64,000 nt of DNA from Fluviicola sp. (GCA_031260455.1 JAIRJW010000049.1:17859-81858), one strand, 5' to 3'. Counted from the first letter of the stretch, positions 27,473 to 36,794 are shown. Notes: a model not told the origin generated them from the sequence alone. Made by a program: numbers and translations.

Positions 27473-29353
27473 TTAACTTAATACATCCAATACACTATAT
27501 TCCGAATTATTGGAAAGAAACTCCGGCACAATCTCTTTCATCTGTTTCACCAAAGCCAGATTATCTGCTTTTCCAACAGAATTCAGTAACGTTTCGATCG
27601 CTTGAAGCACTTCGCCTTTCAGGTCTCTTTTTGCTGCAATAAGAATCTTTGGATGATGGGTTTCCTGCACATTCTCTGCATCATTGAGCAATTCTTCATA
27701 GAGTTTTTCTCCCGGTCTTAAACCTGAAAAAGTGATTTCGATATCTTTCCCCAGTTCCAGTCCCGACAACTGAATCATTTTCTTTGCCAGATCGACGATT
27801 TTCACTGATTTCCCCATATCGAACACATAGATTTCCCCGCCATTCCCCATCATCCCGGCTTCCAGCACCAACTGGCAGGCTTCCGGAATGGTCATGAAAT
27901 AACGTGTAATACGTTCATCGGTTACCGTGACCGGTCCACCCTGTTCAATTTGTCGTTTGAACAACGGGATAACGGACCCGTTTGAACCCAGTACGTTTCC
28001 GAAGCGCGTAGTAATGAATTGTGTTTTTCCCTTGTTTGCTTCCTGTGCAATGATCTCTGCAATCCGCTTACTGGCTCCCATCACATTGGTCGGATTCACT
28101 GCTTTATCGGTTGAAATCATGACAAATTTATACACCCCCGTTTCGTTTGAAAGATCTACGAGAATTTTTGTTCCCTGGACATTGTTCCGAACAGCTTCTG
28201 ACGGATTCAGTTCCATCATGGGAACATGTTTGTATGCTGCCGCGTGAAAAACCCAGGAAGGTCTGAATAATTCGAACAAACGACGCATACGTTCTTCGTT
28301 ACAAATATCTCCGATAACAATTTCAAATGGTGGAATATCTTTCAATTGTTTCAATTCGAATTCCAGGTCATACAAGGCTGATTCTGCCTGATCCAGCAAA
28401 ACGACCAATCTGGGCTGATATTCCAGTACCTGGCGCACAATCCCGGAACCAATTGACCCGGCTGCTCCGGTAACCAGAACAACCTGGTCTTTTAACGATG
28501 TAGAAAGCTGTTCCTGGTTCAAAACAATCGGATTACGACTCAATAAATCTTCAATATTGACCTGTGCGATCTGCTGCGAAGTAAATGTTCCGTTGATCCA
28601 GCTTTTCGGACTTGGCACTTTTTTCACCTCCACTCCTGCGTTGATGCATTTTTCAACAACGAACGTACGTTTTTCGGGAGTTAAATTCTGAATGGCGATA
28701 ATAACCTGTGAAATGTTATTTTTCGCCAGGATATCTTCCAGGCGCGAAGTGTGAAAGACCTCCACTCCTTCAATTCTTGTCCCCGAAATCCGGGTATTGT
28801 CATCCAGAAAACCAAATATTTTGAAGTGAATTCGTGCATCTTTTTCAATAATTCGCTTGGCAATCAAACCGGATACTCCTGCTCCATAAATCAATACGTT
28901 CTTCTGTTCCCGATCGGATTTCACTGATTCCAAATACAACAATTTCACAACAAACCGGGAAACTGCCATCAGGAAAAAACAAAACACATACTCAATAATG
29001 ATGATCGAAACCGGAAACAAGTAGTAATGATCAATCCAGTAATAACGAACAGCTCCAATGAGAACAAAAATGGCCGAGGTGGTTGTTATCGCAAGAAAAA
29101 GACGCTTGAAATCTGAGGTCGATGTATGTCTGACAATTCCTTTCTGAATTCCGAATAAGAGAAATACAATCAGACGTACCAGAAAAAATACAATGACCGA
29201 ATACCGCACAATTGTCAGTTCACTGTGCCACATTTTCGCGTCTGCCTTGATATCGAAACGAATCAGGTAAGCGATTAACAAAGAAACCGCCGAAATGACC
29301 AAATCAATGCAAACGATTACCCATCTGGGCATATTTTTCTCTGGAAATATCAC
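27473..29353 (-). CDS. Membrane-bound nucleotide-sugar 4,6-dehydratase (FlaA1/CapD type)
   Basis: A 626-residue inner-membrane enzyme with four N-terminal hydrophobic helices (about 8-140), a first Rossmann-like domain (LIYGAGVSGLIAKRII, about 150-280) and a C-terminal short-chain dehydrogenase domain with the NAD motif LVTGAAGSIGSGIVRQVL. The dehydratase signature STDKAVNPTNVMGASKRIAE holds the catalytic triad region of the FlaA1/WbpM/CapD family, which dehydrates UDP-GlcNAc-type sugars for O-antigen, capsule or glycan synthesis. A start at 29332 (MPRWVIV) is also possible. A promoter lies directly upstream, inside the 3' end of the SDR gene. Confidence 0.9.
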   Translation of the reverse strand: MIFPEKNMPRWVIVCIDLVISAVSLLIAYLIRFDIKADAKMWHSELTIVRYSVIVFFLVRLIVFLLFGIQKGIVRHTSTSDFKRLFLAITTTSAIFVLIGAVRYYWIDHYYLFPVSIIIIEYVFCFFLMAVSRFVVKLLYLESVKSDREQKNVLIYGAGVSGLIAKRIIEKDARIHFKIFGFLDDNTRISGTRIEGVEVFHTSRLEDILAKNNISQVIIAIQNLTPEKRTFVVEKCINAGVEVKKVPSPKSWINGTFTSQQIAQVNIEDLLSRNPIVLNQEQLSTSLKDQVVLVTGAAGSIGSGIVRQVLEYQPRLVVLLDQAESALYDLEFELKQLKDIPPFEIVIGDICNEERMRRLFELFRPSWVFHAAAYKHVPMMELNPSEAVRNNVQGTKILVDLSNETGVYKFVMISTDKAVNPTNVMGASKRIAEIIAQEANKGKTQFITTRFGNVLGSNGSVIPLFKRQIEQGGPVTVTDERITRYFMTIPEACQLVLEAGMMGNGGEIYVFDMGKSVKIVDLAKKMIQLSGLELGKDIEITFSGLRPGEKLYEELLNDAENVQETHHPKILIAAKRDLKGEVLQAIETLLNSVGKADNLALVKQMKEIVPEFLSNNSEYSVLDVLS

Positions 29354-29378
29354 AATTCAGGATTCATTTTGATCATTA

Positions 29379-29408
29379 CAAATTTAACGGAAAATATCAG
29401 GTGTACAA
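29379..29408 (-). promoter_or_regulatory. Bacteroidota-type promoter for the dehydratase gene
   Basis: On the minus strand, TTG (plus 29406-29408), 19 bp, then TAAATTTG (plus 29379-29386), a full consensus match. It overlaps the last codons of the SDR gene and would give a 5' UTR of about 20 bases to the ATG at 29353. Confidence 0.6.
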
Positions 29409-30107
29409 CCCGCCGTTCAATGAAATGGTCTGACCAGTTACATAATCACAGGAATTCTGCAACAGCCAGTCGATCGCTGACAAAATTGTTTCCACACCTC
29501 CCAATTTGTTCTTTGGGATTTGTGCAATGATCTGATCCCGTACTTCTTCCGATATTTCTGAAATCATTCCCCGGTCAAAATAGCCAAGCGCCAAAGCATT
29601 GCAGGTAATTGGCTGAGCGGCTAATTCCTTTGCAATGGTTTTAGTCATTCCCAGGATTCCGGCCTTACTCGCAGCATAAGCAACAGTTCCGGGGACTCCG
29701 GTCTGCGCAACAACCGAGGAAATATTGATGATTCTGCCATAGTTGTTGGAACGCATGGAAGGAATCAACCCGTGAGATAACAGAAAAGGAGCAGTCAGAT
29801 TAACCGCAATGACTTCATGGAATGCCGCAGGAGCCAGCTTCCAGCTCATTCCGTTCCGGGAAATTCCTGCATTATTGATTAATACATCCACTTTCCCGAA
29901 GTTTGCCAGAACAGTTGCTATCAATCCGGAGATCTGGTTTTCATCTCTCAAATCCGCTTTGAACCAGGCATGTTCGCAGCTCACATCAAAAGGTTCCTGC
30001 TGAAAAGTATGTAATGCCAGCCTGACATCCTGTTTTTCGAAATGTTTCACCATCGCAGAACCCAATCCCCCGGTTGCCCCGGTAATGAATATTACTTTTT
30101 TGTCCAT
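29397..30107 (-). CDS. Short-chain dehydrogenase/reductase (FabG-like)
   Basis: A 236-residue SDR. The cofactor motif is TGATGGLGSAM, the structural motif LINNAGISRNG, and the catalytic Ser and YxxxK lie in ISSVVAQTGVPGTVAYAASK. The C-terminus (VTGQTISLNGGLYT) is the typical FabG end. It would reduce a beta-keto thioester or a sugar/lipid ketone with NAD(P)H; the exact substrate cannot be told. I used the ATG at 30107 (MDKKVIFITGATGG), which overlaps the upstream FemAB-like gene by 16 bp; an ATG at 30140 in frame is less likely. Confidence 0.85.
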   Translation of the reverse strand: MDKKVIFITGATGGLGSAMVKHFEKQDVRLALHTFQQEPFDVSCEHAWFKADLRDENQISGLIATVLANFGKVDVLINNAGISRNGMSWKLAPAAFHEVIAVNLTAPFLLSHGLIPSMRSNNYGRIINISSVVAQTGVPGTVAYAASKAGILGMTKTIAKELAAQPITCNALALGYFDRGMISEISEEVRDQIIAQIPKNKLGGVETILSAIDWLLQNSCDYVTGQTISLNGGLYT

Positions 30108-30964
30108 TTGTCTCTCAGCATTTTCAATGTTCGCCACCAAAACGGGGCATTGTTCCAGCTCAACTGCGAATATACGATATCTTGCGCTCCGAAGTTCAAA
30201 TTGAATCTCCTTACCGACCCGGCATTCGATCCTCCGAAATCAAAGATTTTTCCTTTCGATTCTGCATACCTGATGGCCACTACCATCAATTGATACATTC
30301 CCCCCTGTTTTTTTGCTTCTTCAGTAGTTGTTCCTTTCAAATAAAGGATGGTTGAATCGGTTTCGAGGACCCAGATTCCTCCCAGCCATCCGGCTTCCCT
30401 GTAAAGAGAAAACTGCCCGAGTCGCGAATGTTCATATCGCCTTACGAGCTTTTCCAGAATTGCAAGTGTATGAGTACTGATTCCGTGGATTCGACCAGCC
30501 AGTTCTGCTTGCAGCAATGGCATCATCGCCTGGATTCTGACTTCCTGTTTTACCTGAAAATCTTTGGCTTTTCCCAGGGAACGTTTCGCCTGTTGGTTCA
30601 ACTTCAGCATTCCCGGGGTCAGCTGCTGATATATGCGTTGATTCAGGCTGAATCCTCTTCCAACCTGCAAATCTGCAACCTGAAACTGGTGCTTTAGAAG
30701 CTGGATAATTTCTTCTTCCGGGACCATATCACCAATCCATTCTGTAAACCGGTTAAAAAATGGCGTCACCAGGATCGTTATTCCACCTTTCACAACATAC
30801 GGACAAGCCATTCCTGCTTTCCTGTCGTCTGTGTACAAAATCATCCAGTTTTCGGATGTTGCATCCAGATAAGCGGATTCGGAAAACACCGAAGCATTAT
30901 GCTGAAGAACCAGTTGATCCCACTGTTCTTTCACTTCTTTCGAATTTGCCTTTATGAAATGCAT
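30092..30964 (-). CDS. FemAB-like GNAT-fold protein
   Basis: A 290-residue protein with a GNAT-like C-terminal half: EAGWLGGIWVLETDSTILYL, the acceptor loop KQGGMYQLMVVAIRYAESKG and FDFGGSNAGSVRRFNLNFG. The last pattern is typical of FemAB/BioF2-like proteins, which transfer amino acids or acyl groups to cell-surface precursors. It lies between a polysaccharide deacetylase and an SDR with overlapping ends (13 and 16 bp), so the three are translated as a unit and probably modify one glycan or lipid. Substrate unknown. Confidence 0.7.
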   Translation of the reverse strand: MHFIKANSKEVKEQWDQLVLQHNASVFSESAYLDATSENWMILYTDDRKAGMACPYVVKGGITILVTPFFNRFTEWIGDMVPEEEIIQLLKHQFQVADLQVGRGFSLNQRIYQQLTPGMLKLNQQAKRSLGKAKDFQVKQEVRIQAMMPLLQAELAGRIHGISTHTLAILEKLVRRYEHSRLGQFSLYREAGWLGGIWVLETDSTILYLKGTTTEEAKKQGGMYQLMVVAIRYAESKGKIFDFGGSNAGSVRRFNLNFGAQDIVYSQLSWNNAPFWWRTLKMLRDKWTKK

Positions 30965-31944
30965 GCGGAATAATTAACGAATTCAACCATCGGTTTCGTA
31001 TCTGCAATGAATGACTTCAGTTTCCGAAGCGAATATGGTGTCATGCCTTTCGGATGTCCGATCACTACAAAAGTCTTCACGTTTCTCGACTGGTAATACC
31101 TCACCTGTTTTTTCAGCATGGATGCATAATAACCATCTGAACTGACATGATTCCAGGTTTTATTCAACAGAACGGATTTTTTTCTTCCCGGTTGTGCCAG
31201 GAACGATCCGTCACCAATCATTTTGTGACCTGTGGGGTTCAACCTTCCCAGAATATATAGTTTCCAGTAAAATAAGGGATGAAATTCCCAGGAAGCAATC
31301 GGCACTTCGAGGAAAAAACCATTTTTTTCTTCCTCCAGCACATCCGATTGAAAACGGTATGGATCTATAAACGGAGCAATTTGTGTAAAATCAAACCGGT
31401 AGTGTTCCGATTCGAATTTTCCTCCGGGGAAAACCGTTGAATCACAAACGATATTCAACTCCCGAAAAACGTGTTCTATCTGTGAAAAAGGTTGAATACA
31501 CCAACCTCCGGCGCGATAGCTTGTGATTTTCACTCCTGTCAGATCAGTCAGAAAACGATGGTATTTTCGTACAATCTCCCTGGCATCATGATCCGGAAAA
31601 TCGGAAAGTTTGTAAGCTCCGTTTGCCACAATCACCCATTTTTCACCATCATAGAATGATTTTTCCCAGTGCGGATGAATGTGGAGCTGTACTTCACAAT
31701 TGAGCGTTTTCATTTCCTGCAATTGAGCAACAATCTGCCCAAAATCACTTTCCAGGATTGGAAACCGGTCTTTGTACTCCGATAGTTTGACCAGAAAGCC
31801 AGCGTCCACGAAAAACACCATCGGAACCTGAAATCTGCGGGAAAATTCCAGCAAACGGTTTGTTGGTTCAATCATACATTTTTGAACACTTCCGGTTTCC
31901 GTTCCGAAGAACAACTCATAGTCGAATGTCAGAATGACCTGCAT
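30952..31944 (-). CDS. Polysaccharide deacetylase-like protein
   Basis: A 330-residue NodB-homology protein. VILTFDYELFFG carries the first catalytic Asp motif, LHIHPHW gives the metal-binding His pair, and YRAGGWCIQPF matches the later family motif; the C-terminal VIGHPKGMTPYS provides another conserved His. Such enzymes remove N-acetyl groups from surface glycans; WalW-type members of glycan clusters look similar. The ATG at 31944 begins with the family core; about 40 in-frame residues upstream have no similarity to it. Confidence 0.8.
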   Translation of the reverse strand: MQVILTFDYELFFGTETGSVQKCMIEPTNRLLEFSRRFQVPMVFFVDAGFLVKLSEYKDRFPILESDFGQIVAQLQEMKTLNCEVQLHIHPHWEKSFYDGEKWVIVANGAYKLSDFPDHDAREIVRKYHRFLTDLTGVKITSYRAGGWCIQPFSQIEHVFRELNIVCDSTVFPGGKFESEHYRFDFTQIAPFIDPYRFQSDVLEEEKNGFFLEVPIASWEFHPLFYWKLYILGRLNPTGHKMIGDGSFLAQPGRKKSVLLNKTWNHVSSDGYYASMLKKQVRYYQSRNVKTFVVIGHPKGMTPYSLRKLKSFIADTKPMVEFVNYSACIS

Positions 31945-31948
31945 ATTG

Positions 31949-31978
31949 CGAAGATAGTTGCAAATTGAGAATAGGCAA
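31949..31978 (-). promoter_or_regulatory. Promoter of the deacetylase operon
   Basis: On the minus strand, TTG (plus 31976-31978), 19 bp, then TATCTTCG (plus 31949-31956), which differs from TAnnTTTG at one base. It ends 5 bp before the ATG at 31944, so the transcript would be almost leaderless and the longer upstream start is excluded if this promoter is used. Confidence 0.45.
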
Positions 31979-32138
31979 GGGATATTGGTTAATTGGGAAA
32001 AATGTAGCCGGTTTGCAAATTTATAATACTGTACAAAACTCCTGATACTACCTGGAAAATTCCACATGTGCGGGATGTCGGTTCATATTTTCCAGCAGAC
32101 TTTCCAAAATCTGTTGTAAATTAGTAAAAACTGAAGAC

Positions 32139-32190
32139 AGACCAAAGGCAGAAAGCTAATACGGCCTTTAGTCATTCAACGAAGCGGTCT
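32139..32190. repeat. Intergenic inverted repeat upstream of the CYTH gene
   Basis: AGACCAAAGGC (32139-32149) pairs in two blocks with GCCTTT (32164-32169) and GGTCT (32186-32190). The hairpin lies between the divergent deacetylase and CYTH genes. Confidence 0.4.
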
Positions 32191-32216
32191 TAAGCCTCAA
32201 AGACTAACAAAAAACT

Positions 32217-32669
32217 ATGAAAGAAATTGAACGAAAATTCCTGGTAAAGGATGAATTGCTGGATGTGGTAAAATACCTTCAATCAAAAAAGATCAGACAG
32301 GGATACATTTCCGATTTGGATGGGAAAACGGTTCGTGTCCGCACTAAAGGAGATAAAGGATATTTAACCATTAAAGGAAAAAACAGCGGGATTTCCAGGG
32401 ATGAATTCGAATATGAAATTCCATTTGAAGATGCTGGGCAGTTGTTGCTGAACTTTTGTTCGAAAGTCCTCGAAAAAGAGCGTTTTGACCTGATTGTAGG
32501 TGAAAAAAAGTGGGAAATTGACATCTTTCATGGAAAACTCGAAGGGCTGATCATTGCCGAACTGGAACTCGGATCGGAAGAGGAAGCATTTGAGGTTCCG
32601 TCCTGGGTCCGGGAAGAAGTCAGTGGCGATGTGCAGTATTACAATTCCAATCTGATTCAGAAAGCCTAG
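32217..32669 (+). CDS. CYTH-domain protein (triphosphate tunnel enzyme)
   Basis: A 150-residue single CYTH domain. The N-terminal signature EIERKFLV (ExExK) is followed by tunnel-lining basic residues (RQGYIS, TVRVRTKGDKGYLTIK), the acidic strand DEFEYEIP and the C-terminal metal-binding EVPSWVREEVSGD. CYTH proteins hydrolyse inorganic triphosphate or other triphosphates; a few make cyclic AMP. Without the cyclase-specific context, triphosphatase is the safer reading. Confidence 0.88.
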   Translation: MKEIERKFLVKDELLDVVKYLQSKKIRQGYISDLDGKTVRVRTKGDKGYLTIKGKNSGISRDEFEYEIPFEDAGQLLLNFCSKVLEKERFDLIVGEKKWEIDIFHGKLEGLIIAELELGSEEEAFEVPSWVREEVSGDVQYYNSNLIQKA

Positions 32670-32700
32670 GGTTACTTCGGCTCCGCTCAGCAACCCTGGC
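32665..32700. repeat. Hairpin repeat at the end of the CYTH gene
   Basis: AGGGTT (32668-32673, overlapping the stop codon) pairs with AACCCT (32692-32697); the loop contains CTTCGGCTCCGCTCAG. This loop sequence belongs to a hairpin type I know from many bacterial genomes, so it may be a dispersed repeat as well as a terminator. Confidence 0.5.
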
Positions 32701-32826
32701 TTAATTTATTATTGGTAATATCCTCAAAATATAGGTGATGATGATTCAGATCTTTGAACAGATGAAAGCAATTTTCAACTAATAAAAAGCTCAGATTACC
32801 TGAATCCCAGCACAAAACATTCATAT

Positions 32827-33480
32827 TTATTTCCCCAGCTCTTTGGCAATTTCTCCGAAAAAATAAGCACATGTGCTTCTTCCCCACCAATATGGTCTGT
32901 TTACATCCGTATAAGTAATCAGATCATATTTAGCCTGAGCTTTTTCAAAGTACATTTTGGCATTCTTTGCCCCGCCACCAAACATTTTCGGCGTGTAGAA
33001 TGTCGCAATTCCCTTCAGAAGGTAAATGTGCGGATCGTTTTCATTCACTCCTTTGGCTGCCTTGAGGTTATCGTCGAAGATTTTCCCGTATTTTTGCCAG
33101 CGATTTTCCGGGTCTGCCCCGATTCGTGCATTGGCAACCATTGCTTTCATAATGAAAACTTCATCTTTTAACGGGCATTTTTCTTCCAGATCAGCTAATT
33201 GTGCTTCCGCCTGGTCCACAAAAGCATCTTTAATTGCCAGTGAAGGCTCAAAATACGACAACTGAATACATGAATAAGCATAGTAATAAACCGTCATCCA
33301 GCTCTCCGGGTATTTTTCCTTCAAAACCGCCAGCTGATCCGATTTTGTTTTCCATGCTTCAGCAGTGTGCAGGGAATCCAGATCAGCACAAACAGGAGTC
33401 AGATCTTTGATAACTCCCTCATCCTGGGCATTTGCTTGTAGTGTAAATGCCAAAACCACTGATAAAAGTACTTGCTTCAT
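32827..33480 (-). CDS. Secreted helical-repeat protein of unknown function
   Basis: A 217-residue exported protein (signal MKQVLLSVVLAFTLQANAQ) with TPR-like helical periodicity (SWMTVYYYAYSCIQLSYFE, EAQLADLEEKCP, HIYLLKGIATFYTPKMFGGG). I do not recognise a named family. It starts 9 bp after a TonB-dependent receptor gene on the same strand, so it may be a periplasmic partner of that receptor. Confidence 0.65.
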   Translation of the reverse strand: MKQVLLSVVLAFTLQANAQDEGVIKDLTPVCADLDSLHTAEAWKTKSDQLAVLKEKYPESWMTVYYYAYSCIQLSYFEPSLAIKDAFVDQAEAQLADLEEKCPLKDEVFIMKAMVANARIGADPENRWQKYGKIFDDNLKAAKGVNENDPHIYLLKGIATFYTPKMFGGGAKNAKMYFEKAQAKYDLITYTDVNRPYWWGRSTCAYFFGEIAKELGK

Positions 33481-33489
33481 AAGCTAAAA

Positions 33490-35634
33490 TTAAAGTTCAT
33501 CCTTGTTAAATTCTTTCAGTGACATGTTAAATCCGAAAAACAGGTTGAAATAGAACGGAGGTTTTATTTCGTAGCGCTGACTCCCGTCATAACTATATCT
33601 GTATCCCAGTATATTGTGCCGGTTTGTAATATTGTCTAAACTAATATAAAAGACCGTAAATAACTTCTTAATCGTTGTTAAATATGCTGCCGTAAATGCT
33701 ACGTTGTGATAATCTGGTGAGCGGTCTCCCAGAAAACGTGGATTCGCCGGATTGTAATAAGGGCGACCACTTGCATAACTATACGTCAGCGAGAAGCTGG
33801 TTTGCAATTTCATCGAGAAATACTTCATCACCACGTTCAGGTTATGGTCCGAAACATAATCAGGTGTCACTTTCGCAAGGTAGTTCTGGTATAAGCGTTT
33901 TGTATCGATATAACTATAAGAAACCCAGTAATCGAAGTTCTTGATGGATTTTTTGTCCCGCCAGAAAACGTCAATTCCCTGAGCATAGCCGGAACCACTG
34001 TTATCCACCATTCCGTAATTGAAGCGAAAAGCATTAGGCGTGTAAGCAACTCCCTGTTCCCGTACCAGCTGATTATATGATTTGTAATATCCTTCCAGAC
34101 GAAAAATCCGGTTTTTCGCAATGATCTGGTAGTTTGCCATCAGGTGCAGCGCTTCCTGGAAGTCCGGACGATATCCCTGCATCAAATAATTCTGAGATGC
34201 CAATTGATAAAAATAGCCGGATGCAAAGGAAATCTGACTCGTTTTTCCTGTTTTGAAAGCCATCGCCAGACGCGGAGAAACGTTTCCTTTTGCCAATAAT
34301 TTCGAATATTCTACCCGAACTCCCGGTTTGATGGCAAAATTCCGGAAGGGAATAATATCTGCTTCCACGTATCCGGCACTCAGCATTTCTTCAAACTGAC
34401 CTCTGAGCGTATCAAAAGTCTGCTGATACCCGAAATGTTGCAATTCAGTTCCAATGAGCAATTTGAAACGGTTTCCGGGAGTATAAACCAATTCTCCACG
34501 CCCCTGAATACGTTTGTCATCGCGGGTTGAAGCCAGTGTATCCCAGGTAATATTGTCGTTATTATTGCTCAATGAAAAACCGGTATAATAAGTCCATTTG
34601 TCATTGATCGCGTTTTTAAAGGTTGCATTCACATACGTATTCTGGTTTTTCAGCCCGAAACGCATATTTTGTCCCGCAACCCCGGGATTTGGAATCTCCA
34701 GTCCGGAACTGTTGTAACTTTGATTGAAGGTTGTTTTGAACATGCCGTGCGTGGACGTTTTTGCCACATAGCGTCCCGAAAAACCGAATCCTTGCGGAGC
34801 CTCATAGAATTTCACATTGGATTTGGCCAATAAGAGAAACGGCGATAAATTCTGGTAGAACCCGGTGAATTCGACCGCGCTGTTTTCCATCAACTTCGAA
34901 CCTCCGAGAAAAAGTCCGGCAAAGCTGGCTCCGATATTGATATTGGTTTGATCTGGTAAGTCGAGCGTACTCAAATCCAAAACGGAAGAAAGCGCTTGTC
35001 CATAGCGGGCAGTATATCCACCTGTACTAAAAGCAGTTCCTTTAAATTGGAACGGATTGAAACGTGTTCGCTGAGCGACACCCGGAACGGAACTTCCGAA
35101 AGCATTTTGAGCCACCAGACCATCAATGATAAAAGACGTTTCACTCACATCTCCTCCACGAACCATCAAACCGGTTTGGTCTCCGCCATTTCGCTGAACA
35201 CCCGGCAAGGTCTGAATAGCCCCTGCAATATCTCCTTGTCCGCCAGCTGTTGTCACAATATCAAGCGGATCCAGGATAGCAACTGCCCGATCATTTGAAG
35301 CAGACATCGTTCCGGCAGAAATGACAACTTCTTCAATGACTTTTGCCTGACTCACTTTGACATTTTGAACAACCGGAATTCCGTTCAAAGTCACTTCAAC
35401 TTGTTGTTCCTCAATTTCATCACCACGAATCAGCAATACTTGTTTACCAGTAGCTTTGGTTATCAGCTTATAAAATCCTTTTTCATCCGTCTGGACCCCA
35501 TCGGTGGTTCCTTTCACAAAGACCATAGCCATAAAAACCGGCTTCCCGTTTTGATTCAGTACCGTTCCTTCGACCGTTGTTTGTGCGTTCAGGAATAGCG
35601 GTATCATACCGATAAGTAATAGTACATACTTCAT
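33490..35634 (-). CDS. TonB-dependent receptor
   Basis: A 714-residue outer-membrane receptor: signal peptide (MKYVLLLIGMIPLFLNAQ), carboxypeptidase-regulatory-like domain (TVEGTVLNQNGKPVFMAMVF ... about 20-95), a plug with IQTLPGVQRNGGDQTGLMVR and DVSETSFIIDGL (about 115-230), then a beta-barrel ending in FGFNMSLKEFNKDEL. The barrel end lacks the usual terminal Phe because a short charged tail follows. The start at 35634 gives a clean signal peptide; the ATG at 35643 only adds MMI. Substrate unknown. Confidence 0.88.
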   Translation of the reverse strand: MKYVLLLIGMIPLFLNAQTTVEGTVLNQNGKPVFMAMVFVKGTTDGVQTDEKGFYKLITKATGKQVLLIRGDEIEEQQVEVTLNGIPVVQNVKVSQAKVIEEVVISAGTMSASNDRAVAILDPLDIVTTAGGQGDIAGAIQTLPGVQRNGGDQTGLMVRGGDVSETSFIIDGLVAQNAFGSSVPGVAQRTRFNPFQFKGTAFSTGGYTARYGQALSSVLDLSTLDLPDQTNINIGASFAGLFLGGSKLMENSAVEFTGFYQNLSPFLLLAKSNVKFYEAPQGFGFSGRYVAKTSTHGMFKTTFNQSYNSSGLEIPNPGVAGQNMRFGLKNQNTYVNATFKNAINDKWTYYTGFSLSNNNDNITWDTLASTRDDKRIQGRGELVYTPGNRFKLLIGTELQHFGYQQTFDTLRGQFEEMLSAGYVEADIIPFRNFAIKPGVRVEYSKLLAKGNVSPRLAMAFKTGKTSQISFASGYFYQLASQNYLMQGYRPDFQEALHLMANYQIIAKNRIFRLEGYYKSYNQLVREQGVAYTPNAFRFNYGMVDNSGSGYAQGIDVFWRDKKSIKNFDYWVSYSYIDTKRLYQNYLAKVTPDYVSDHNLNVVMKYFSMKLQTSFSLTYSYASGRPYYNPANPRFLGDRSPDYHNVAFTAAYLTTIKKLFTVFYISLDNITNRHNILGYRYSYDGSQRYEIKPPFYFNLFFGFNMSLKEFNKDEL

Positions 35635-35736
35635 AATCATCAATTATACGGCGAAATTAGGTCGAAAAAGCGGAATTCCGATACGGGAATCGGTGAATTG
35701 ATACTCAAAACCGGTGAAACACAATATCCGAAAGGC

Positions 35737-36066
35737 CTATAACTTATCGCTTTCCAGATCCGTTTTTTGTGTATCAAACACACTGGATCCTATCCGGATG
35801 CTGAACCATTCCAGAAATAACTCCAAAGTCGGTTTCGGATACTCATCTTCCAAATCCACTACTGCCAGGCACTCATTCTTCATAATCTTTTTGAAATGTG
35901 CTTCAACTAATGGCTCATATTCAAAAAAGTCTTCTTCTACCAAGTACATATTCCCTTCCAGCTCATCCGATTCATCAAAATCAAATTCCGGATCGTGTTG
36001 TTTGGCCCAATCACAAAAAGCCTGTTTCGGTTCCACGTAAATGTATCCTCTGTTTACTACTTTCAT
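35737..36066 (-). CDS. Small acidic protein of unknown function
   Basis: A 109-residue cytoplasmic protein with many acidic residues (HDPEFDFDESDELEGNMYLV, VVDLEDEYPKPTLELFLEWF). The start region (MKVVNRGYIYVEPKQAFCDW) resembles a small conserved Bacteroidota protein without assigned function. Alone between the TonB receptor and a lipoprotein gene. The ATG at 36066 is preferred to an in-frame ATG 24 bp upstream inside the intergenic hairpin side. Confidence 0.6.
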   Translation of the reverse strand: MKVVNRGYIYVEPKQAFCDWAKQHDPEFDFDESDELEGNMYLVEEDFFEYEPLVEAHFKKIMKNECLAVVDLEDEYPKPTLELFLEWFSIRIGSSVFDTQKTDLESDKL

Positions 36067-36088
36067 ATTTTCTTTATCATTTAGACGC

Positions 36089-36155
36089 AAGACCTAAGAC
36101 TTGAGACCGCTTTGCTGAAAGACAAAAGGTATGATCTCTTTTTGTCTTAGGTCTT
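36089..36155. repeat. AAGAC-rich intergenic inverted repeat
   Basis: AAGACCTAAGAC (36089-36100) is the perfect reverse complement of GTCTTAGGTCTT (36144-36155). A second, competing pair AAGACAAAA (36119-36127) with TTTTGTCTT (36140-36148) overlaps the right arm, so two alternative hairpins are possible. It lies between the lipoprotein gene and the small acidic protein gene. Confidence 0.6.
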
Positions 36156-36158
36156 AAG

Positions 36159-36794
36159 TCATCTTACATTCAATTCTTTTATTTCCCCTTCTTTGATCAC
36201 CGACCAGCGCGTCTTGCTTCCCGCCGGAATCTCAACCACATAAATCCAGTTTCGCTCTTCTTTTTTTTCATTCAGTAAGGAAATCAGCTTATTCGCCGGA
36301 ATGGCAAATTTAGATTCCATATAGATCAAATCATTTGGTCCGACCAGGAAAAGTGAACTCCTGCTTTGCTTCTTAAACTGAGATCCAACGCGATAGGAAG
36401 TACATTTCGAACCATAACAATCGATCCAGTTGAAAAAGGCGTTCTTTGTTCTCAGGCTGTCCTTAAACGCATAATGAAGTGCTACCAGGCTGTCTTTCTG
36501 ATTCAGCAAGTACCATTTTTCCAAACCGGATGGCCCGAAACGATCCGGGAAAAGCATACTATCCAGTTTGAACCAGGAAGCATCTTTGTAAAGTGAATCA
36601 AAAGCCGTGATGAAGTATGCGTTCTTTGGCTTCTGATCCCGGATTACCCCGGTCTCTTCCGGCTTATCTACTTCTTCAAACTTATCTGTTGTATGAGAAA
36701 TTTCATCCAGCGTGACCGAATTCTTTTTTGAATCCGTACATGAAGCCAAAAACAGGATCAAAGCGAAACAAAAAAATGAAGCAGGTGCTTTCAT
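36159..36794 (-). CDS. Lipoprotein of unknown function
   Basis: A 211-residue predicted lipoprotein (signal ending in the lipobox LASC, Cys near 19). The mature part has no family I recognise; WFKLDSMLFPDRFGPSGLEKW and NAFFNWIDCYGSKCTSYRVG are the most structured stretches, with two cysteines that could form a disulfide. It overlaps the threonine aldolase gene by 4 bp and is therefore co-translated with it. Confidence 0.65.
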   Translation of the reverse strand: MKAPASFFCFALILFLASCTDSKKNSVTLDEISHTTDKFEEVDKPEETGVIRDQKPKNAYFITAFDSLYKDASWFKLDSMLFPDRFGPSGLEKWYLLNQKDSLVALHYAFKDSLRTKNAFFNWIDCYGSKCTSYRVGSQFKKQSRSSLFLVGPNDLIYMESKFAIPANKLISLLNEKKEERNWIYVVEIPAGSKTRWSVIKEGEIKELNVR

